Under the pieces are notes generated by a model. The model did not search any database, had not been told where the DNA came from, and saw nothing but the letters and a program-made list of their open reading frames with translations. From Paenibacillus ginsengarvi (GTDB taxonomy: Bacteria; Bacillota; Bacilli; Paenibacillales; NBRC-103111), in NCBI RefSeq assembly GCF_003626695.1, contig NZ_RBAH01000028.1, forward strand, positions 1 through 64,000: a stretch of DNA of 64,000 bases. Reading direction: 5' to 3'. This document shows, piece by piece, positions 10,001-18,481 of the stretch. The position numbers were made by a program, and so were the translations under genes. How positions within the stretch are numbered: position 1 is the first letter of the stretch; the number at the start of each line of letters is the position of its first letter.

Positions 10001-11594
10001 CACAAGCTGGACGAACGTATATTCGGGCAGCAGTTCCGGATTGTCGGACGAACTGGAAAATTACGATATCGGAGAACGATCCGCCCGCTATGTCCAAATT
10101 ATCGGCCACGGCAATACGGCCAATCTGTTTAACAGCATTACAGAAGCGCGAATCTACGATCGCGTAGCTTCCGAGCAAAACAAGCCGCCGAGTCTGAAAA
10201 CCGTCTCCCTCACCGCAGACAAAACAGCGGTGAAAATTAGCGAGACGACCCAGCTTCATCTGTCCGGCACGCTGACTACGGGAGCCCCGCTCGATACGAG
10301 CCTGGCCGACATCCAGTATTTCTCCGCGAATCCTTCGGTCGTCTCGGTAGACAGCAGCGGCCATGTCACTGCACTCGGAGCGGGAACGGCGAAGGTAGCG
10401 GCCTCGGTCCGACTGAACGGCTATCTCAAATTCGCTGTCATCGAGATCGAAGCGATCGATCCGTTTAACGCCAAACTGCTGCCGATCAAGGACGCGTACG
10501 TCCGGGACGGCGACTATGCGGCCATCAACTACGGCAAGGACGGAACGTTTATGGTCAAAAACAGCAGCGGCGGCTTCCACAGACAGTCGTTCCTGCAATT
10601 CGATCTCGGCAGCATTGCCGGCGATCTCGTCTCCGCCAAGCTGACTATGTACGGTTCCACGAACGATTCGGGAGGAACGAATATCGACAATACGATTCAT
10701 GCCGTAGCCGACGACAGTTGGACGGAAACGGGGCTGACCTGGAACAACAAGCCGGCCTATCAGGAAGCGCTAGCTACCCGTAACGTAGGCAGTCCGGCAT
10801 GGCATCAGTTCGACGTTACCGCATTCATCGCAGCCCAGCTCGCCGGGGATAAAATCGCAAGCTTGGCCGTCATTCAAGACGTAACGCCGGGCCTTGCCAC
10901 AAGCTTCAATTCCAAGGATAATTCGTCGAATAAGCCTTATCTCGAAATCAAGCTGGCCGACCGGAATCCGCCAACCCTAACTGTCACAGGAGTCACTTAC
11001 AATCAGAGCTACGCAAGCTCGGCGATTCCCGTCATTACCGCGACGGATGCGGAAAGCGGCGTGAAGACGCTGACGGCACTGCTGAACGGGCAACCGTTCG
11101 TTTCCGGTACGCCAGTAACCGCACTTGGCATTCATACGCTGAGCGCAACGGCGACCGATTATGCCGGCAATCAGGCCGAACAAACCGTTGTCTTCTCGGT
11201 TTACGATCCCGCTCAGGGACCTGTAAACGCAGCCGGCTGGTTTACAGACTCCGGCACCGTCACAGGGAACACCTACGGTAAAATCCATCTGGTAACGAAG
11301 CTGGGCTTCGGCGGCCCGGGAGAACCGAAAAACAGGCTCAGCCTGCATATGCAGGACAGCGGACTGAAGCTGGAGCTGCAGACCGTCCAACTGCTCGCCA
11401 TCGATTCGTCCGCCATGCAAGTGCAGGGCATAGCCCGCGGTTCGGATAGCGCCGACTATGTCGTCAGCTTTGCACTAAGGCAGCAGGCCGGAAACGCCCC
11501 GCTCGCCTCGTTGACCGTCTCCCGCGCCGATCTTGCCGCTCCGATCGTGTTAACATCAGGACGCCCGCTTACCGGTAATGTCCAGTTCCGCTGA
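7095..11594 (+). CDS. large secreted polysaccharide lyase (heparinase II/III-like) with CBM, discoidin and DNRLRE modules
   Basis: A 1499-residue secreted enzyme. The GTG at 7095 is chosen since AGAAGGAG precedes it. A signal peptide (about residues 18-42) is followed by a CBM4/9-like sandwich (about 55-205). A catalytic (alpha/alpha) toroid plus beta-sandwich (about 210-800) carries NNWNFVVNGG, WYEGPGYWSYSIQY and KNHHNLDVGTFVLD, typical of heparinase II/III and alginate-lyase-like families. A discoidin (F5/8 type C) domain follows at about 895-1025, a Big-type Ig domain at about 1040-1120, and a DNRLRE/CBM96 module at about 1125-1280. The C-terminal region is beta-rich. The substrate cannot be named, but an acidic polysaccharide is likely. 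No surface anchor (SLH or LPXTG) is visible. It sits between paralogous sugar-binding lipoproteins, implying uptake of its products. Confidence 0.85.
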   Translation: MNAITPWIRNRRSPLHRYIAIVAIACLIAGLLPLASAQAEAGAAVLPEGTNVLANGSFDSVTNDLPSSWNKWVASGTPVFTVDNAVYKEGSKSLRIEASAAARSSLNQSVSIEAGKTYNFSVWVKMDNIVSADKGIVLRYQFYNASNQKVGVDNYTASRKGTSDWGQITQRVVVPDGAVRVLYELFIWNATGTVWFDDAKVTKEVIVTDLINAQHPRLLATAADFAALQSRIATDTRLARWAAVIQTKADKLLTEPASQYEIPDGLRLLETSRKVLDRTYTLAMQYRLTLDSRYAERAWTELSAAGNFPDWNPRHFLDTAEMTHAFAIGYDWLYDYWTAERKTFLRDAIVNKGFTPALAGYNRPDFWVTTTNNWNFVVNGGIGMGALALGDEPAVKQTAEDLLQRGFASLPNALPQWAPDGGWYEGPGYWSYSIQYIGVYFKALQTALGTDFGLSASPGLPLNGDFPIFTTGPTNQTFNFADAGAGVPNSPSLHWFGSQYGKPEYGWWQTQRVDENPSPLDLLWYVPNSYAGPRAEQVALDKYFRGVEAVTFRSGWEDPNALFVGFKGTSLQKNHHNLDVGTFVLDALGVRWAQELGADNYNLPGYFGAQRWDYYRMRGEGQNVLVINPGLGPEQSDAPEIKMSRVESSPQEALAITDMTAAYAKDATKAERGVKLLDNRRMMLVQDEVTAIASSEYWWFMHTSTEVDEISPDGSTAILTKNGKRLWARILSPSQAKFSVMDAVPLPTSPNPAGQNPTTGIRKLAIHIEDVQNLRLAVLLVPLREGEAPPASLPAVEPLALWQVAPANPPLLSGIALNGVPLAGFDTGTFTYSHTIPAGSTVPPAVTASSADPNAAVTVQQATSLPGIATIEVTIAGTGSARYLIHFPGPVRAGDAGLSIMGVTASSDDGNVPANTIDDDLTTRWSALGDGEWIQYDLGAPQAIRSVSLAWYNGKTRSASFDIAISTDGTSWTNVYSGSSSGLSDELENYDIGERSARYVQIIGHGNTANLFNSITEARIYDRVASEQNKPPSLKTVSLTADKTAVKISETTQLHLSGTLTTGAPLDTSLADIQYFSANPSVVSVDSSGHVTALGAGTAKVAASVRLNGYLKFAVIEIEAIDPFNAKLLPIKDAYVRDGDYAAINYGKDGTFMVKNSSGGFHRQSFLQFDLGSIAGDLVSAKLTMYGSTNDSGGTNIDNTIHAVADDSWTETGLTWNNKPAYQEALATRNVGSPAWHQFDVTAFIAAQLAGDKIASLAVIQDVTPGLATSFNSKDNSSNKPYLEIKLADRNPPTLTVTGVTYNQSYASSAIPVITATDAESGVKTLTALLNGQPFVSGTPVTALGIHTLSATATDYAGNQAEQTVVFSVYDPAQGPVNAAGWFTDSGTVTGNTYGKIHLVTKLGFGGPGEPKNRLSLHMQDSGLKLELQTVQLLAIDSSAMQVQGIARGSDSADYVVSFALRQQAGNAPLASLTVSRADLAAPIVLTSGRPLTGNVQFR

Positions 11595-11616
11595 AACTAA
11601 CGAGTAAACATCGGCC

Positions 11617-11653
11617 TCCTCCCGCTCCATCCGGCGCGGCGGGAGGCTGTTTT
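11617..11653 (+). terminator. terminator after the polysaccharide lyase gene
   Basis: The inverted repeat CCTCCCGC / GCGGGAGG (11617-11624 and 11639-11646) is followed by CTGTTTT. The T tract is short. It separates the lyase gene from the second solute-binding protein gene. Confidence 0.55.
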
Positions 11654-11684
11654 CCGATATAGAGAAACGGGAAAAAAATATTTG

Positions 11685-11948
11685 TTTAATCTTTAAGAAA
11701 ATATCTTGTGTTTCCCCGGCCCCATACCCTACAATATGGATATGGATGAAATCGCATCCGATGTTCAGACAGCATGGCCAATCAGAAAGGGGTGGAACAC
11801 CGAAAAAAGCAGATTTGTTTTGATACCGACGACAGTATTTTGGCGGCTTCCAGATCAAGCCGCTCTGGCTCGCGCTCTTGTCCTTCCTTTAGACCCTTGG
11901 GGGGTCCGTACTTTTGTCAACGAATCTGAAATTTATTTAATCTTTAAG
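11685..11948. repeat. pair of identical TTTAATCTTTAAG sites in a 488-bp gene-free region
   Basis: The 13-mer TTTAATCTTTAAG occurs at 11685-11697 and again at 11936-11948, each followed within a few bases by A-rich sequence and GTTTCC. The two lie in the region 11595-12082 upstream of the second solute-binding protein gene. The core TTAA..TTAA is partly palindromic, so the sites could bind a regulator. The short open frames here have no ribosome binding site or recognisable product, so I see no gene in the region. Confidence 0.4.
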
Positions 11949-12082
11949 CAAACCACGTTTCCAAGATGAACCCGCTGCATCCAGCCTTTTTAAGAAAGCG
12001 CTTCCCCTACTCCATGAAGACATCCTATGCCCACTGCTCCCATTTGTAAGCAAACCATGCTGAAAAATACGGAGGGTATGCC

Positions 12083-13402
12083 ATGTCAAAAAAAATGATT
12101 GCCCCGCTTATTCTTTGCCCTATGCTGCTGTTGTCCGCTTGCGGGGGCACGAGCAACACTCCCGCGGCTCCCGAGAAAGTAACACCGGTTGAAGTTAAAA
12201 AAGATCCGGTAACCCTGACCGTCTATTTTCAATATCCGAACGATTGGCCAGAAGAAGAATTTATGAAAACGTTTGCGGAACCTCTGATGAAAAAATATTC
12301 TCATATGACGATCAAGTATATCCCCGGGGGAAAACTATCGGAGCTGATCGCCGCAGGTCAACAGATCGATATCGTATTCGCTTCGATCGGGAAAGTAGCG
12401 GAGAGCTTGATGGACTACAAGCTCGAAACGGATATTACAGCCATGATGAAAAAGAACAATTACAACACGAACCATCTTGATCAAACGATGGTGGACGCTG
12501 CCAAACAAATAGCGGGCGGCGGCATGTACGGCTTACCGGTTTATACAATGCCGCAAGCGATTTACTACAACAAAGACCTCTTCGATAAATTCGGAGTCCC
12601 TTATCCGAAGGATGGGCTTAGCTGGGATCAGGTTTACGATCTGAGCAAATCGTTGACGCGTAACGAAGGCGGAGTGCAATATTATGGCTTCGGCACCTCC
12701 TACGGCCATTTGGCTATGCTGAACCAGCAGTCCATCCCGATCGTTTACACCGATACGAAAAGATCGACATTCGATAAAGACGAGAAATGGAGATCGTTTG
12801 CCGACAACTTGATTCGTTTCTACAAGCTTCCCGGTTACGATAAAGTCGACCCCGGCAAAATTTCGGAACCGAACGAAAGAAACCGCTTCTTCAAAGACAG
12901 AACCATGGCCATGTTTCTGGGCATTTCCGCCCAATACCAGGCGCAGGAAATTGGCAATATGAACTGGGACCTGGCTTCGGCTCCGACTTTAAAAGAAGCG
13001 CCCGGCCTGGGATTACAACCGTATCCCGTCTACTTCTACGTCGCTTCGACTAGCAAATATAAGGATCAAGCGTTCGACGCCATCTCGTATTTAACGACCC
13101 CGGAATACCAGATCCAGCAGATCAAGGACGGCAAATTCGTTACGGCTCTAAGCGATAATGAAATACGGAAGCAGTTCGGATCGAGCAATCCGCTTTATAC
13201 GGGCAAAAATGTCAAGGCCTTGCAGCCAAGCAAGTATGCTCCGGTAGCTTCCGTTAACAAGTATAACGGCCCCAACAACGGCGAGATGGTAACTATCGTA
13301 AGAGATGTCGTCTACAACGGCAAGGACATCAATACAGCGCTTCGCGAGGCGGCTGAACGAGTCAATAAGAAAATAGATACGGCAGAGGCTGCGAGCAAGT
13401 GA
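12083..13402 (+). CDS. extracellular solute-binding lipoprotein (ABC sugar type), copy 2
   Basis: A 439-residue lipoprotein with ATG preceded by GGAGGG. The signal peptide ends in a good lipobox (LLSAC), then Gly/Thr/Pro-rich linker. It is a close paralogue of the protein at 5680-7026, sharing KDPVTLTVYFQYPNDWPEE, GGGMYGLPVYTMPQAIYYNKD and a C-terminal region that ends in INTALREAAERVNKKID. It binds a sugar or oligosaccharide at the cell surface for an ABC importer not encoded in this window. It is followed after 35 bp by a third, broken copy. Confidence 0.9.
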   Translation: MSKKMIAPLILCPMLLLSACGGTSNTPAAPEKVTPVEVKKDPVTLTVYFQYPNDWPEEEFMKTFAEPLMKKYSHMTIKYIPGGKLSELIAAGQQIDIVFASIGKVAESLMDYKLETDITAMMKKNNYNTNHLDQTMVDAAKQIAGGGMYGLPVYTMPQAIYYNKDLFDKFGVPYPKDGLSWDQVYDLSKSLTRNEGGVQYYGFGTSYGHLAMLNQQSIPIVYTDTKRSTFDKDEKWRSFADNLIRFYKLPGYDKVDPGKISEPNERNRFFKDRTMAMFLGISAQYQAQEIGNMNWDLASAPTLKEAPGLGLQPYPVYFYVASTSKYKDQAFDAISYLTTPEYQIQQIKDGKFVTALSDNEIRKQFGSSNPLYTGKNVKALQPSKYAPVASVNKYNGPNNGEMVTIVRDVVYNGKDINTALREAAERVNKKIDTAEAASK

Positions 13403-13437
13403 AGAAAGCGCTTAACACTCAGGAGGAAACGTATAGA

Positions 13438-14785
13438 ATGAATGCAACTGGGGTTCAAGCTTCGCTGCCGCGACTCGCCGCCATCTCCATGTCTCTTATC
13501 GTCGCCTCCTCCTTGTTCGCCGGATGTTCCGGATTGCCAAATGCGGCTCCGAACGGGAAAGAACAAGAAAAGCCGCTAAGCAACCAGAATCAAAAGCAGG
13601 AGGAGCATCAGCCGGTAACGATCTCGGTCGGGGTCCGATATTTGAACGACGACGAAGTGAAGCGGTATATCGTCGATCCGGTGAAGCTGAAATATCCGTG
13701 GATCACCGTTAAAGCAGAGAGCTACAAACCCGAGAACTTGGCTAATATGGTGGCGGCCGGGGATGTGCCGGACCTTTTCATTACCAACAATATTAGCGGA
13801 CTGGCGCCTTTCGAAAGCTTGCAGCTGCTCGTTTCCATCGACGATCTGATCAAAACGCAGGGCATGGATTTATCTCGCTTCGAGCCCGAATCGCTTAACG
13901 CGATCTGAATGGCTGTAGGCAAAGACTACTTGATCGGGATTCCTTATACGAGAAATTTCTCGGCGCTGTATTACAACAAAACTATTTTCGATAAATTCGG
14001 CGTCGCTTATCCGAAAGAGGGCATGACCTGGAGCGAGTACGCCGACGTCGCCAAACGTGTGACGCGCACGGAAGGCGGCATTCAATACCGCGGTCTGGAG
14101 CCAAATGTGCCGAAACGTGTGGGCGCTCAGCTCTCCCTGCCTCTGGTCGATCCGAAAACAAATCGCGCCGCCCTGAATACCGAGCAGTGGAAAAAAGTGC
14201 TGACCCAGATGACGGACATCTACAAAATTCCCGGAAACGAGAAGATGGCTTTCCCAGGGCGATGGGGAAAAACTGTTCTACAAGGAGCAGACGCTGGCTA
14301 TGTTTGCCGACGTCAACTTGCTTACGAACACGAGCATGAACCAGTATCCGGAATTTTGGGACATCGCTTCGTTTCCGGTATGGCCGGAAGCCCCACGCGC
14401 GGGAATGGGAATCGACGAGCATCTGATGCTGCTGGCTTCCACCAGCAAACATAAGGAGGACGCCTTCCGCGTCATGTCGGCGATCGTTTCGGACGAAGTT
14501 CAGACGGATATGTATAAACAAGCGAAGCTTGGCGTCATGAAGGATGTCAAATTCAAAAATGTATTCGGCGAAAATGCTTCTTTCCTGAAAGGGAAAAACG
14601 TCCAGGCGGTGTTTAAAACCGACGTCGCCAAGCCTTTCCAGCCTACGTTGTATGACAATATTGCTACGGGCGAGCTGCAAAACCAGTTGATGCTCATGGT
14701 GCAAACCGGCAAAGATGCGAACTCCGCCGTCCGGGATGCAGAAGAGGCGGTCAACAAAAAAATACAGGAAACGCTTGCCAAATAG
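13438..14785 (+). pseudogene. third solute-binding lipoprotein, broken by a stop codon and a frameshift
   Basis: The reading starts at ATG 13438 after AGGAGG, with a lipobox-type signal peptide (SLFAGCSG). It runs to an in-frame TGA at 13906-13908 within LNAI*MAVGKDYLIG, where the paralogues continue unbroken; a CGA (Arg) to TGA change would explain it. The frame continues to about 14257-14259, where one extra G in CCCAGGGC shifts it. Removing that G restores GDGEKLFYKEQTLAMFADVN and the normal family end (ANSAVRDAEEAVNKKIQE). Total length after repair, about 448 residues, matches copies 1 and 2. Either this is a true pseudogene with two lesions or both are sequencing errors; a stop by substitution argues for a real lesion. 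Confidence 0.8.
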
Positions 14786-14807
14786 GATCAATCGATCCAA
14801 ACAAAAA

Positions 14808-14833
14808 GGCTGCCGTTCTTCGGCAGCCATTTT
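14808..14833. terminator. bidirectional terminator
   Basis: An 8-bp stem GGCTGCCG / CGGCAGCC (14808-14815 and 14821-14828) has T-rich sequence on both strands (TTTTTAT to the right, TTTTTGTTT to the left). It serves the convergent pseudogene and the membrane-protein operon. Confidence 0.9.
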
Positions 14834-14857
14834 TATTTCTATAGCGGCAATCGCCGG

Positions 14858-15181
14858 TTACAAATTCCCCAGCGAGCCGAATTCACGCGACAAATCTTCG
14901 AACCATCTAGAGGGAGGCCATCCATATCGCGAGTAGGCGACAATCGCTGCCGCGATCAGCGTGGACACGATCACACCGCCGATATCGAGACGGATGGGCC
15001 GGTCTTGTTTGCGGTATTTGAAATGGACCCATACATGCTCCATACCGAGAGCGACGAGAATAAGCGGCCACGCCAGTTCCGCATAGCCCAAATAATTCGT
15101 ATCCATCGACCAGTCGGCCAGAAGACCCGCTCCGCTGGCCAGCAAAATAAGTCCGGCCGTCGCTTTGCCTACTCGGATCAT
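14858..15181 (-). CDS. small membrane protein, LiaI/LiaF-like transmembrane region
   Basis: A 107-residue protein with about four short hydrophobic segments (residues 7-22, 33-48, 68-84). The GLILLASGAGLLADW and PLILVALGMEHVW patterns are those of the LiaF-type transmembrane domain (DUF5668-like) often found in Firmicute envelope-stress operons. It is the last gene of a three-gene leftward operon, 16 bp after the next protein. Its function is unknown, perhaps a membrane-stress accessory. Confidence 0.65.
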   Translation of the reverse strand: MIRVGKATAGLILLASGAGLLADWSMDTNYLGYAELAWPLILVALGMEHVWVHFKYRKQDRPIRLDIGGVIVSTLIAAAIVAYSRYGWPPSRWFEDLSREFGSLGNL

Positions 15182-15197
15182 GGCGGGCCCTCCTTCC

Positions 15198-15830
15198 CTA
15201 CTTCGGTTTTGACGAGTTTCTCAAAAACAGCACGATGCCAATCCCGATCAGAACGAGTCCGCCGATCATCGTCCCCATCTTGTTCATCATCAATCGGATC
15301 CAGTCCGGTTTGGCGCTGAAGACGAAGAACAATCCGCCGAGCCCGACGAGCAGCCAGCCTATGAGCGGAGCCGAACCGGGCCTCGCAGAAGATTCGCCGT
15401 GGGCTTCCCCCGCACGATCCGCCGCTGCAGGCGGCATGAACGCATGACGATTCACTTTATCGGTCAGAAGCAAAGCGTCAAACAAGCTGTAAAAGTAAAT
15501 AATCGGCAAAAACAACCCCAGCAGCGTAATAAGCGGAATGCTCGACATGTTGATCGAGAAATGCACGATCGCAAAAATATCGAGGATGATCAGCAGCATG
15601 ATCATCAGCCCTTTTTGCATCAAGCCGAGATAAAAGTGCCCGGTGCCCGGGATAAAAAGCGAGAGCAGAACGGCGACCCACTTCCGCTTTCTCGGCGTCA
15701 TGCTCTGATACGGGTTGTAAGGGTCCCATCCGTGCGGTCTCGCCATGTCCGGCAAGCTCGTCTCGCGCCTCTCGCTCTCCGCGTGGCGGCCGCCGCTTCC
15801 CTCCGGACCGCGCTGCTGCGAATCGTCCAT
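15198..15830 (-). CDS. membrane protein with TM2-like and LiaF-like segments
   Basis: A 210-residue protein. The ATG at 15830 is preferred over one 21 bases upstream because AAAGGAGGG sits 7 bases before it. The N-terminal 45 residues are charged and cytoplasmic. Then come a TM2-like segment (WVAVLLSLFIPGTGHFYLG), two more helices, a linker rich in Ala and Gly, and a C-terminal pair of helices (WLLVGLGGLFFVF; MIGGLVLIGIGIVLFLRN) like those of the gene that follows. The start lies 17 bp after the MgtC-like gene, so the three genes are probably one transcript. No function can be assigned. Confidence 0.65.
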   Translation of the reverse strand: MDDSQQRGPEGSGGRHAESERRETSLPDMARPHGWDPYNPYQSMTPRKRKWVAVLLSLFIPGTGHFYLGLMQKGLMIMLLIILDIFAIVHFSINMSSIPLITLLGLFLPIIYFYSLFDALLLTDKVNRHAFMPPAAADRAGEAHGESSARPGSAPLIGWLLVGLGGLFFVFSAKPDWIRLMMNKMGTMIGGLVLIGIGIVLFLRNSSKPK

Positions 15831-15847
15831 CGCCTTTCCCTCCTTTC

Positions 15848-16546
15848 TCACTCAATCGAAATGTTCGATACGCCATGCAGCTTGCGCAGTTCCTCCGCAG
15901 CTCCTATAAGCATTTCCGGCTTGGATGTACGGACGACCAGATTGACTCGAAGCCGGTCCTCCCCCGCCTCGGGCCGGTGTACCTGCTCGACGGCAAGCTT
16001 GCGTATTTCCGCGCCCTTTTCCGCAAGGATTGCGGTAACGGAGGACAACCCGCCCGGGCTGTCGGGCAGCTCGATCTGGACTGTTCTCGCCCTCTTTCCG
16101 CCGAGCCATTTTTTCTCAACTTTATTTAATATCCACAAACTGAGCAAAACAAACACCGTCGTCAAAACAGCGGAATAATAAAATCCGGCGCCGGTCGCCA
16201 AACCGATCGCAGCTACAACCCATAGCGACGCAGCCGTCGTCAGCCCGGAGATGGAATTGCCGTTGAAAATGATCGTACCGGCCCCGAGAAAGCCGATGCC
16301 GGTTATGACCTGGGCAGCCAGACGCGCCGGGTCGAGACGGACGTTCGGTTCGTCCGCAAACTGACTGAAGCCGTATATCGACAGCAGCATAATGAGACAT
16401 GCGCCCAAGCAGACGAGAATATGCGTACGGAAACCGGCCGGATGATTGTTCTGTTCGCGCTCGATCCCTACAAGCCCGCCGAACACCAGTGCCAGCACTA
16501 GGCGAAGCGAAAGCTGCAGCTCACCAAGCTCCCAAGGACTGTCCAC
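15848..16546 (-). CDS. MgtC/SapB family membrane protein
   Basis: A 232-residue protein starting at a GTG with GGGAGGTGA 5 bases upstream; the frame is open further up but those codons lack a binding site. Four or five helices form the MgtC domain (residues 5-150) with the hallmarks RLVLALVFGGLVGIERE, GFRTHILVCLGA, RLAAQVITGIGFLGAGTI and LTTAASLWVVAAIGLATG. A C-terminal ACT-like cytoplasmic domain follows. In other bacteria the family is linked to growth in low Mg2+ and to control of the F-type ATPase. Its role here is unknown. First gene of the leftward three-gene operon. Confidence 0.88.
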   Translation of the reverse strand: MDSPWELGELQLSLRLVLALVFGGLVGIEREQNNHPAGFRTHILVCLGACLIMLLSIYGFSQFADEPNVRLDPARLAAQVITGIGFLGAGTIIFNGNSISGLTTAASLWVVAAIGLATGAGFYYSAVLTTVFVLLSLWILNKVEKKWLGGKRARTVQIELPDSPGGLSSVTAILAEKGAEIRKLAVEQVHRPEAGEDRLRVNLVVRTSKPEMLIGAAEELRKLHGVSNISIE

Positions 16547-16643
16547 GGTTGTCACCTCCCGGAATGCGCTTTCCTGAACCGAAATAAAGGTTTGGCAGCT
16601 TATTAGATCTATTGTATCACGGAACGGGCTAAAACATATAAGC

Positions 16644-16672
16644 GAAATAAAGGACACCCGTTACAGGTGTCC
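16644..16672 (-). terminator. terminator of the alpha/beta hydrolase gene
   Basis: The stem GGACACC / GGTGTCC (16652-16658 and 16666-16672) is followed on the minus strand by TTTATTT. It lies 25 bp after the hydrolase stop. Confidence 0.75.
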
Positions 16673-16696
16673 GCTTCCTATCGGGAATAATCGCAA

Positions 16697-18397
16697 TCAG
16701 GGCTTGATCCACTTCGCCATGTCGGCAATGATGTAGTCCGGGACGTTGGCCGGCAAGCTGTATTCGGCTCCGGTCGACTTCCCTTCGTATTCGACGAGCG
16801 TATGATTTACGCTTGGGTACAGCTTGTACTGGACGTCGCTTCGAGCCGCTAACGCCGTTTTCCAGCCTTCCAGATTGTCCGGAAATACCTGAGCGTCGTT
16901 TCCGCCTTGCATAATAAGCAGGGGCACTTTTTGGTTTTTGGCCGCTTCGCCGGCATACAGGTTCCGGATGTCCAGCCACCAAGCCGTATTGCCGAGCATA
17001 AAGCCTTGCGGCGGGTTCGTAAGCGAATACTTCGGGTCTTTGATCAATTGGAGCTGCTGCTCGTAAACCGCCGTCTGCTGCTCCATCGCCTCTGTAGGCT
17101 GTCCGGCCTGACGAGCCAGTTCCGTTTGAAACTTCATCTGTTCGACTATCAAATTTTCCAGCGGCCGGGACGGGCCCGCCAGTACGATCGCACCGGCCAG
17201 ATCCAGCCCCTGGGCAGCGTCCATAATACGCGGAATCATCATTCCGCCTTGACTGTGCCCGGCAACGAAAATACGCTTCGGATCGATGCCGTCCGTTTTC
17301 CTCAGCAGCTCCACCGCCCGAATCGCATCGTCTACCGTTTCCTCTTGTACGGTAAACATCGGAATCATCATCTGCGATTTGAGCGGATGCTCGCGGGTCA
17401 CCTTCTCGTAGCGAAGCACGGCGATGCCTTGCGCCGCCAGCCCAACCGCCAGATCACGGAACGATTTTACCGCTCCGATCGATTCGTCGCGGTCGTTCGG
17501 TCCGGAGCCGTGAACGAGCACGACAACCGGAAACGGTCCCTGGCCGGCCGGCGTCGTAAGCGTCCCCGGAAGAGCCAGAGGCCCCTCTCCGATCACGACC
17601 TCCTTCTCCGAATACTTGGCAGGATCGTCATAGGACGGCTTCACATAAGCGTTGTTCGGAAGCGTCGGCGACAGGTACAGATCGTCCACGAGGCCGTACG
17701 TGTCGAATCGGACTGTTACTTCAAAGGCTGCCGCACCCGTCTTGTACAGGACCGCTGCATTGTGATGAACGGCGCTGGAGCTGACGTTTACCGCGAGCTG
17801 CTGACCTAGCGGACCGTACATTTGCGCCAGATTCGACCAGAACTGTCCGAGCAGCTGATCCGGCATGAGCATTTGCAGCGACGGACTCATATAACCTTTC
17901 GTTTTTGCCAAATCGCCCTTATTCCAGGCCGCGATAAAATTGCTCGCGAGCAGCGGATAATCGTCCTTGGCGGAAATAATGGCGCCAGCCTCTTTGTCCC
18001 ATCCCGCACTTACGCCAAACGCTTCGTTCAAGGCGCCGAGAGGTACGACCGTCTTTTCGCCTACGAGCCGGACAGATTCGCCCAGCGCGATCTTGTTTCC
18101 GTTCACGGTCAAATACGCTTCGCCGATGGCGGCGGTTACGCTCGTCTTCCCCCGAAGCGCAGTAGCCGTCCTGTCCGTTTCGTTCCAGGAAACGACAGCT
18201 CCAAGCGACTCCGCATAGTCGCGGAAAGGCACCGTCTCGGTCAAAGCGGCGGTACTTTGGGTTAATGCCGGGGATTGCCCGGTTGCAGAAGCAGCCAGCG
18301 CCTGTACGGGGTTAACCGTATTAATAGCCGGGGCAAGCAGAGCAAGCGCCAATGACGCTGCCGCCAGCGTTTTACAAGATTTCAAGACTTTTCTCAT
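16697..18397 (-). CDS. secreted alpha/beta hydrolase with copper-amine-oxidase-N type domain
   Basis: A 566-residue protein with AAAGGAGG 9 bases before its ATG. A signal peptide (1-35) is followed by a stalk domain like the copper amine oxidase N domain (about 50-135). A DUF3887-like region lies at about 145-245, and an alpha/beta hydrolase at about 270-566. The nucleophile elbow is GHSQGG (Ser about 381), the oxyanion strand is VVLVHGSGPNDRDE, the acid probably Asp in GGNDAQVF, and the base His in SVNHTLVEY. The family is BAAT/dienelactone-hydrolase or prolyl-oligopeptidase-like. The substrate is unknown. It stands alone with its own terminator. Confidence 0.85.
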   Translation of the reverse strand: MRKVLKSCKTLAAASLALALLAPAINTVNPVQALAASATGQSPALTQSTAALTETVPFRDYAESLGAVVSWNETDRTATALRGKTSVTAAIGEAYLTVNGNKIALGESVRLVGEKTVVPLGALNEAFGVSAGWDKEAGAIISAKDDYPLLASNFIAAWNKGDLAKTKGYMSPSLQMLMPDQLLGQFWSNLAQMYGPLGQQLAVNVSSSAVHHNAAVLYKTGAAAFEVTVRFDTYGLVDDLYLSPTLPNNAYVKPSYDDPAKYSEKEVVIGEGPLALPGTLTTPAGQGPFPVVVLVHGSGPNDRDESIGAVKSFRDLAVGLAAQGIAVLRYEKVTREHPLKSQMMIPMFTVQEETVDDAIRAVELLRKTDGIDPKRIFVAGHSQGGMMIPRIMDAAQGLDLAGAIVLAGPSRPLENLIVEQMKFQTELARQAGQPTEAMEQQTAVYEQQLQLIKDPKYSLTNPPQGFMLGNTAWWLDIRNLYAGEAAKNQKVPLLIMQGGNDAQVFPDNLEGWKTALAARSDVQYKLYPSVNHTLVEYEGKSTGAEYSLPANVPDYIIADMAKWIKP

Positions 18398-18433
18398 AAT
18401 CGAAGTCCTCCTTTGTGCGTTTTGCCAGGTGAG

Positions 18434-18462
18434 AAAAAAGGCAGGAGGTGTTCCCTCCTGCC
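18434..18462 (-). terminator. gatCAB operon terminator
   Basis: The perfect stem GGCAGGAGG / CCTCCTGCC (18440-18448 and 18454-18462) is followed on the minus strand by TTTTTTC. It lies 20 bp after gatB. Confidence 0.92.
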
Positions 18463-18481
18463 GCGTTAATCTACTTGTACG

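Noticed and set aside
11706..11969. 87-codon plus-strand frame before the second solute-binding protein
   Set aside because: No ribosome binding site, no recognisable product, and it is full of low-complexity matches; treated as non-coding.
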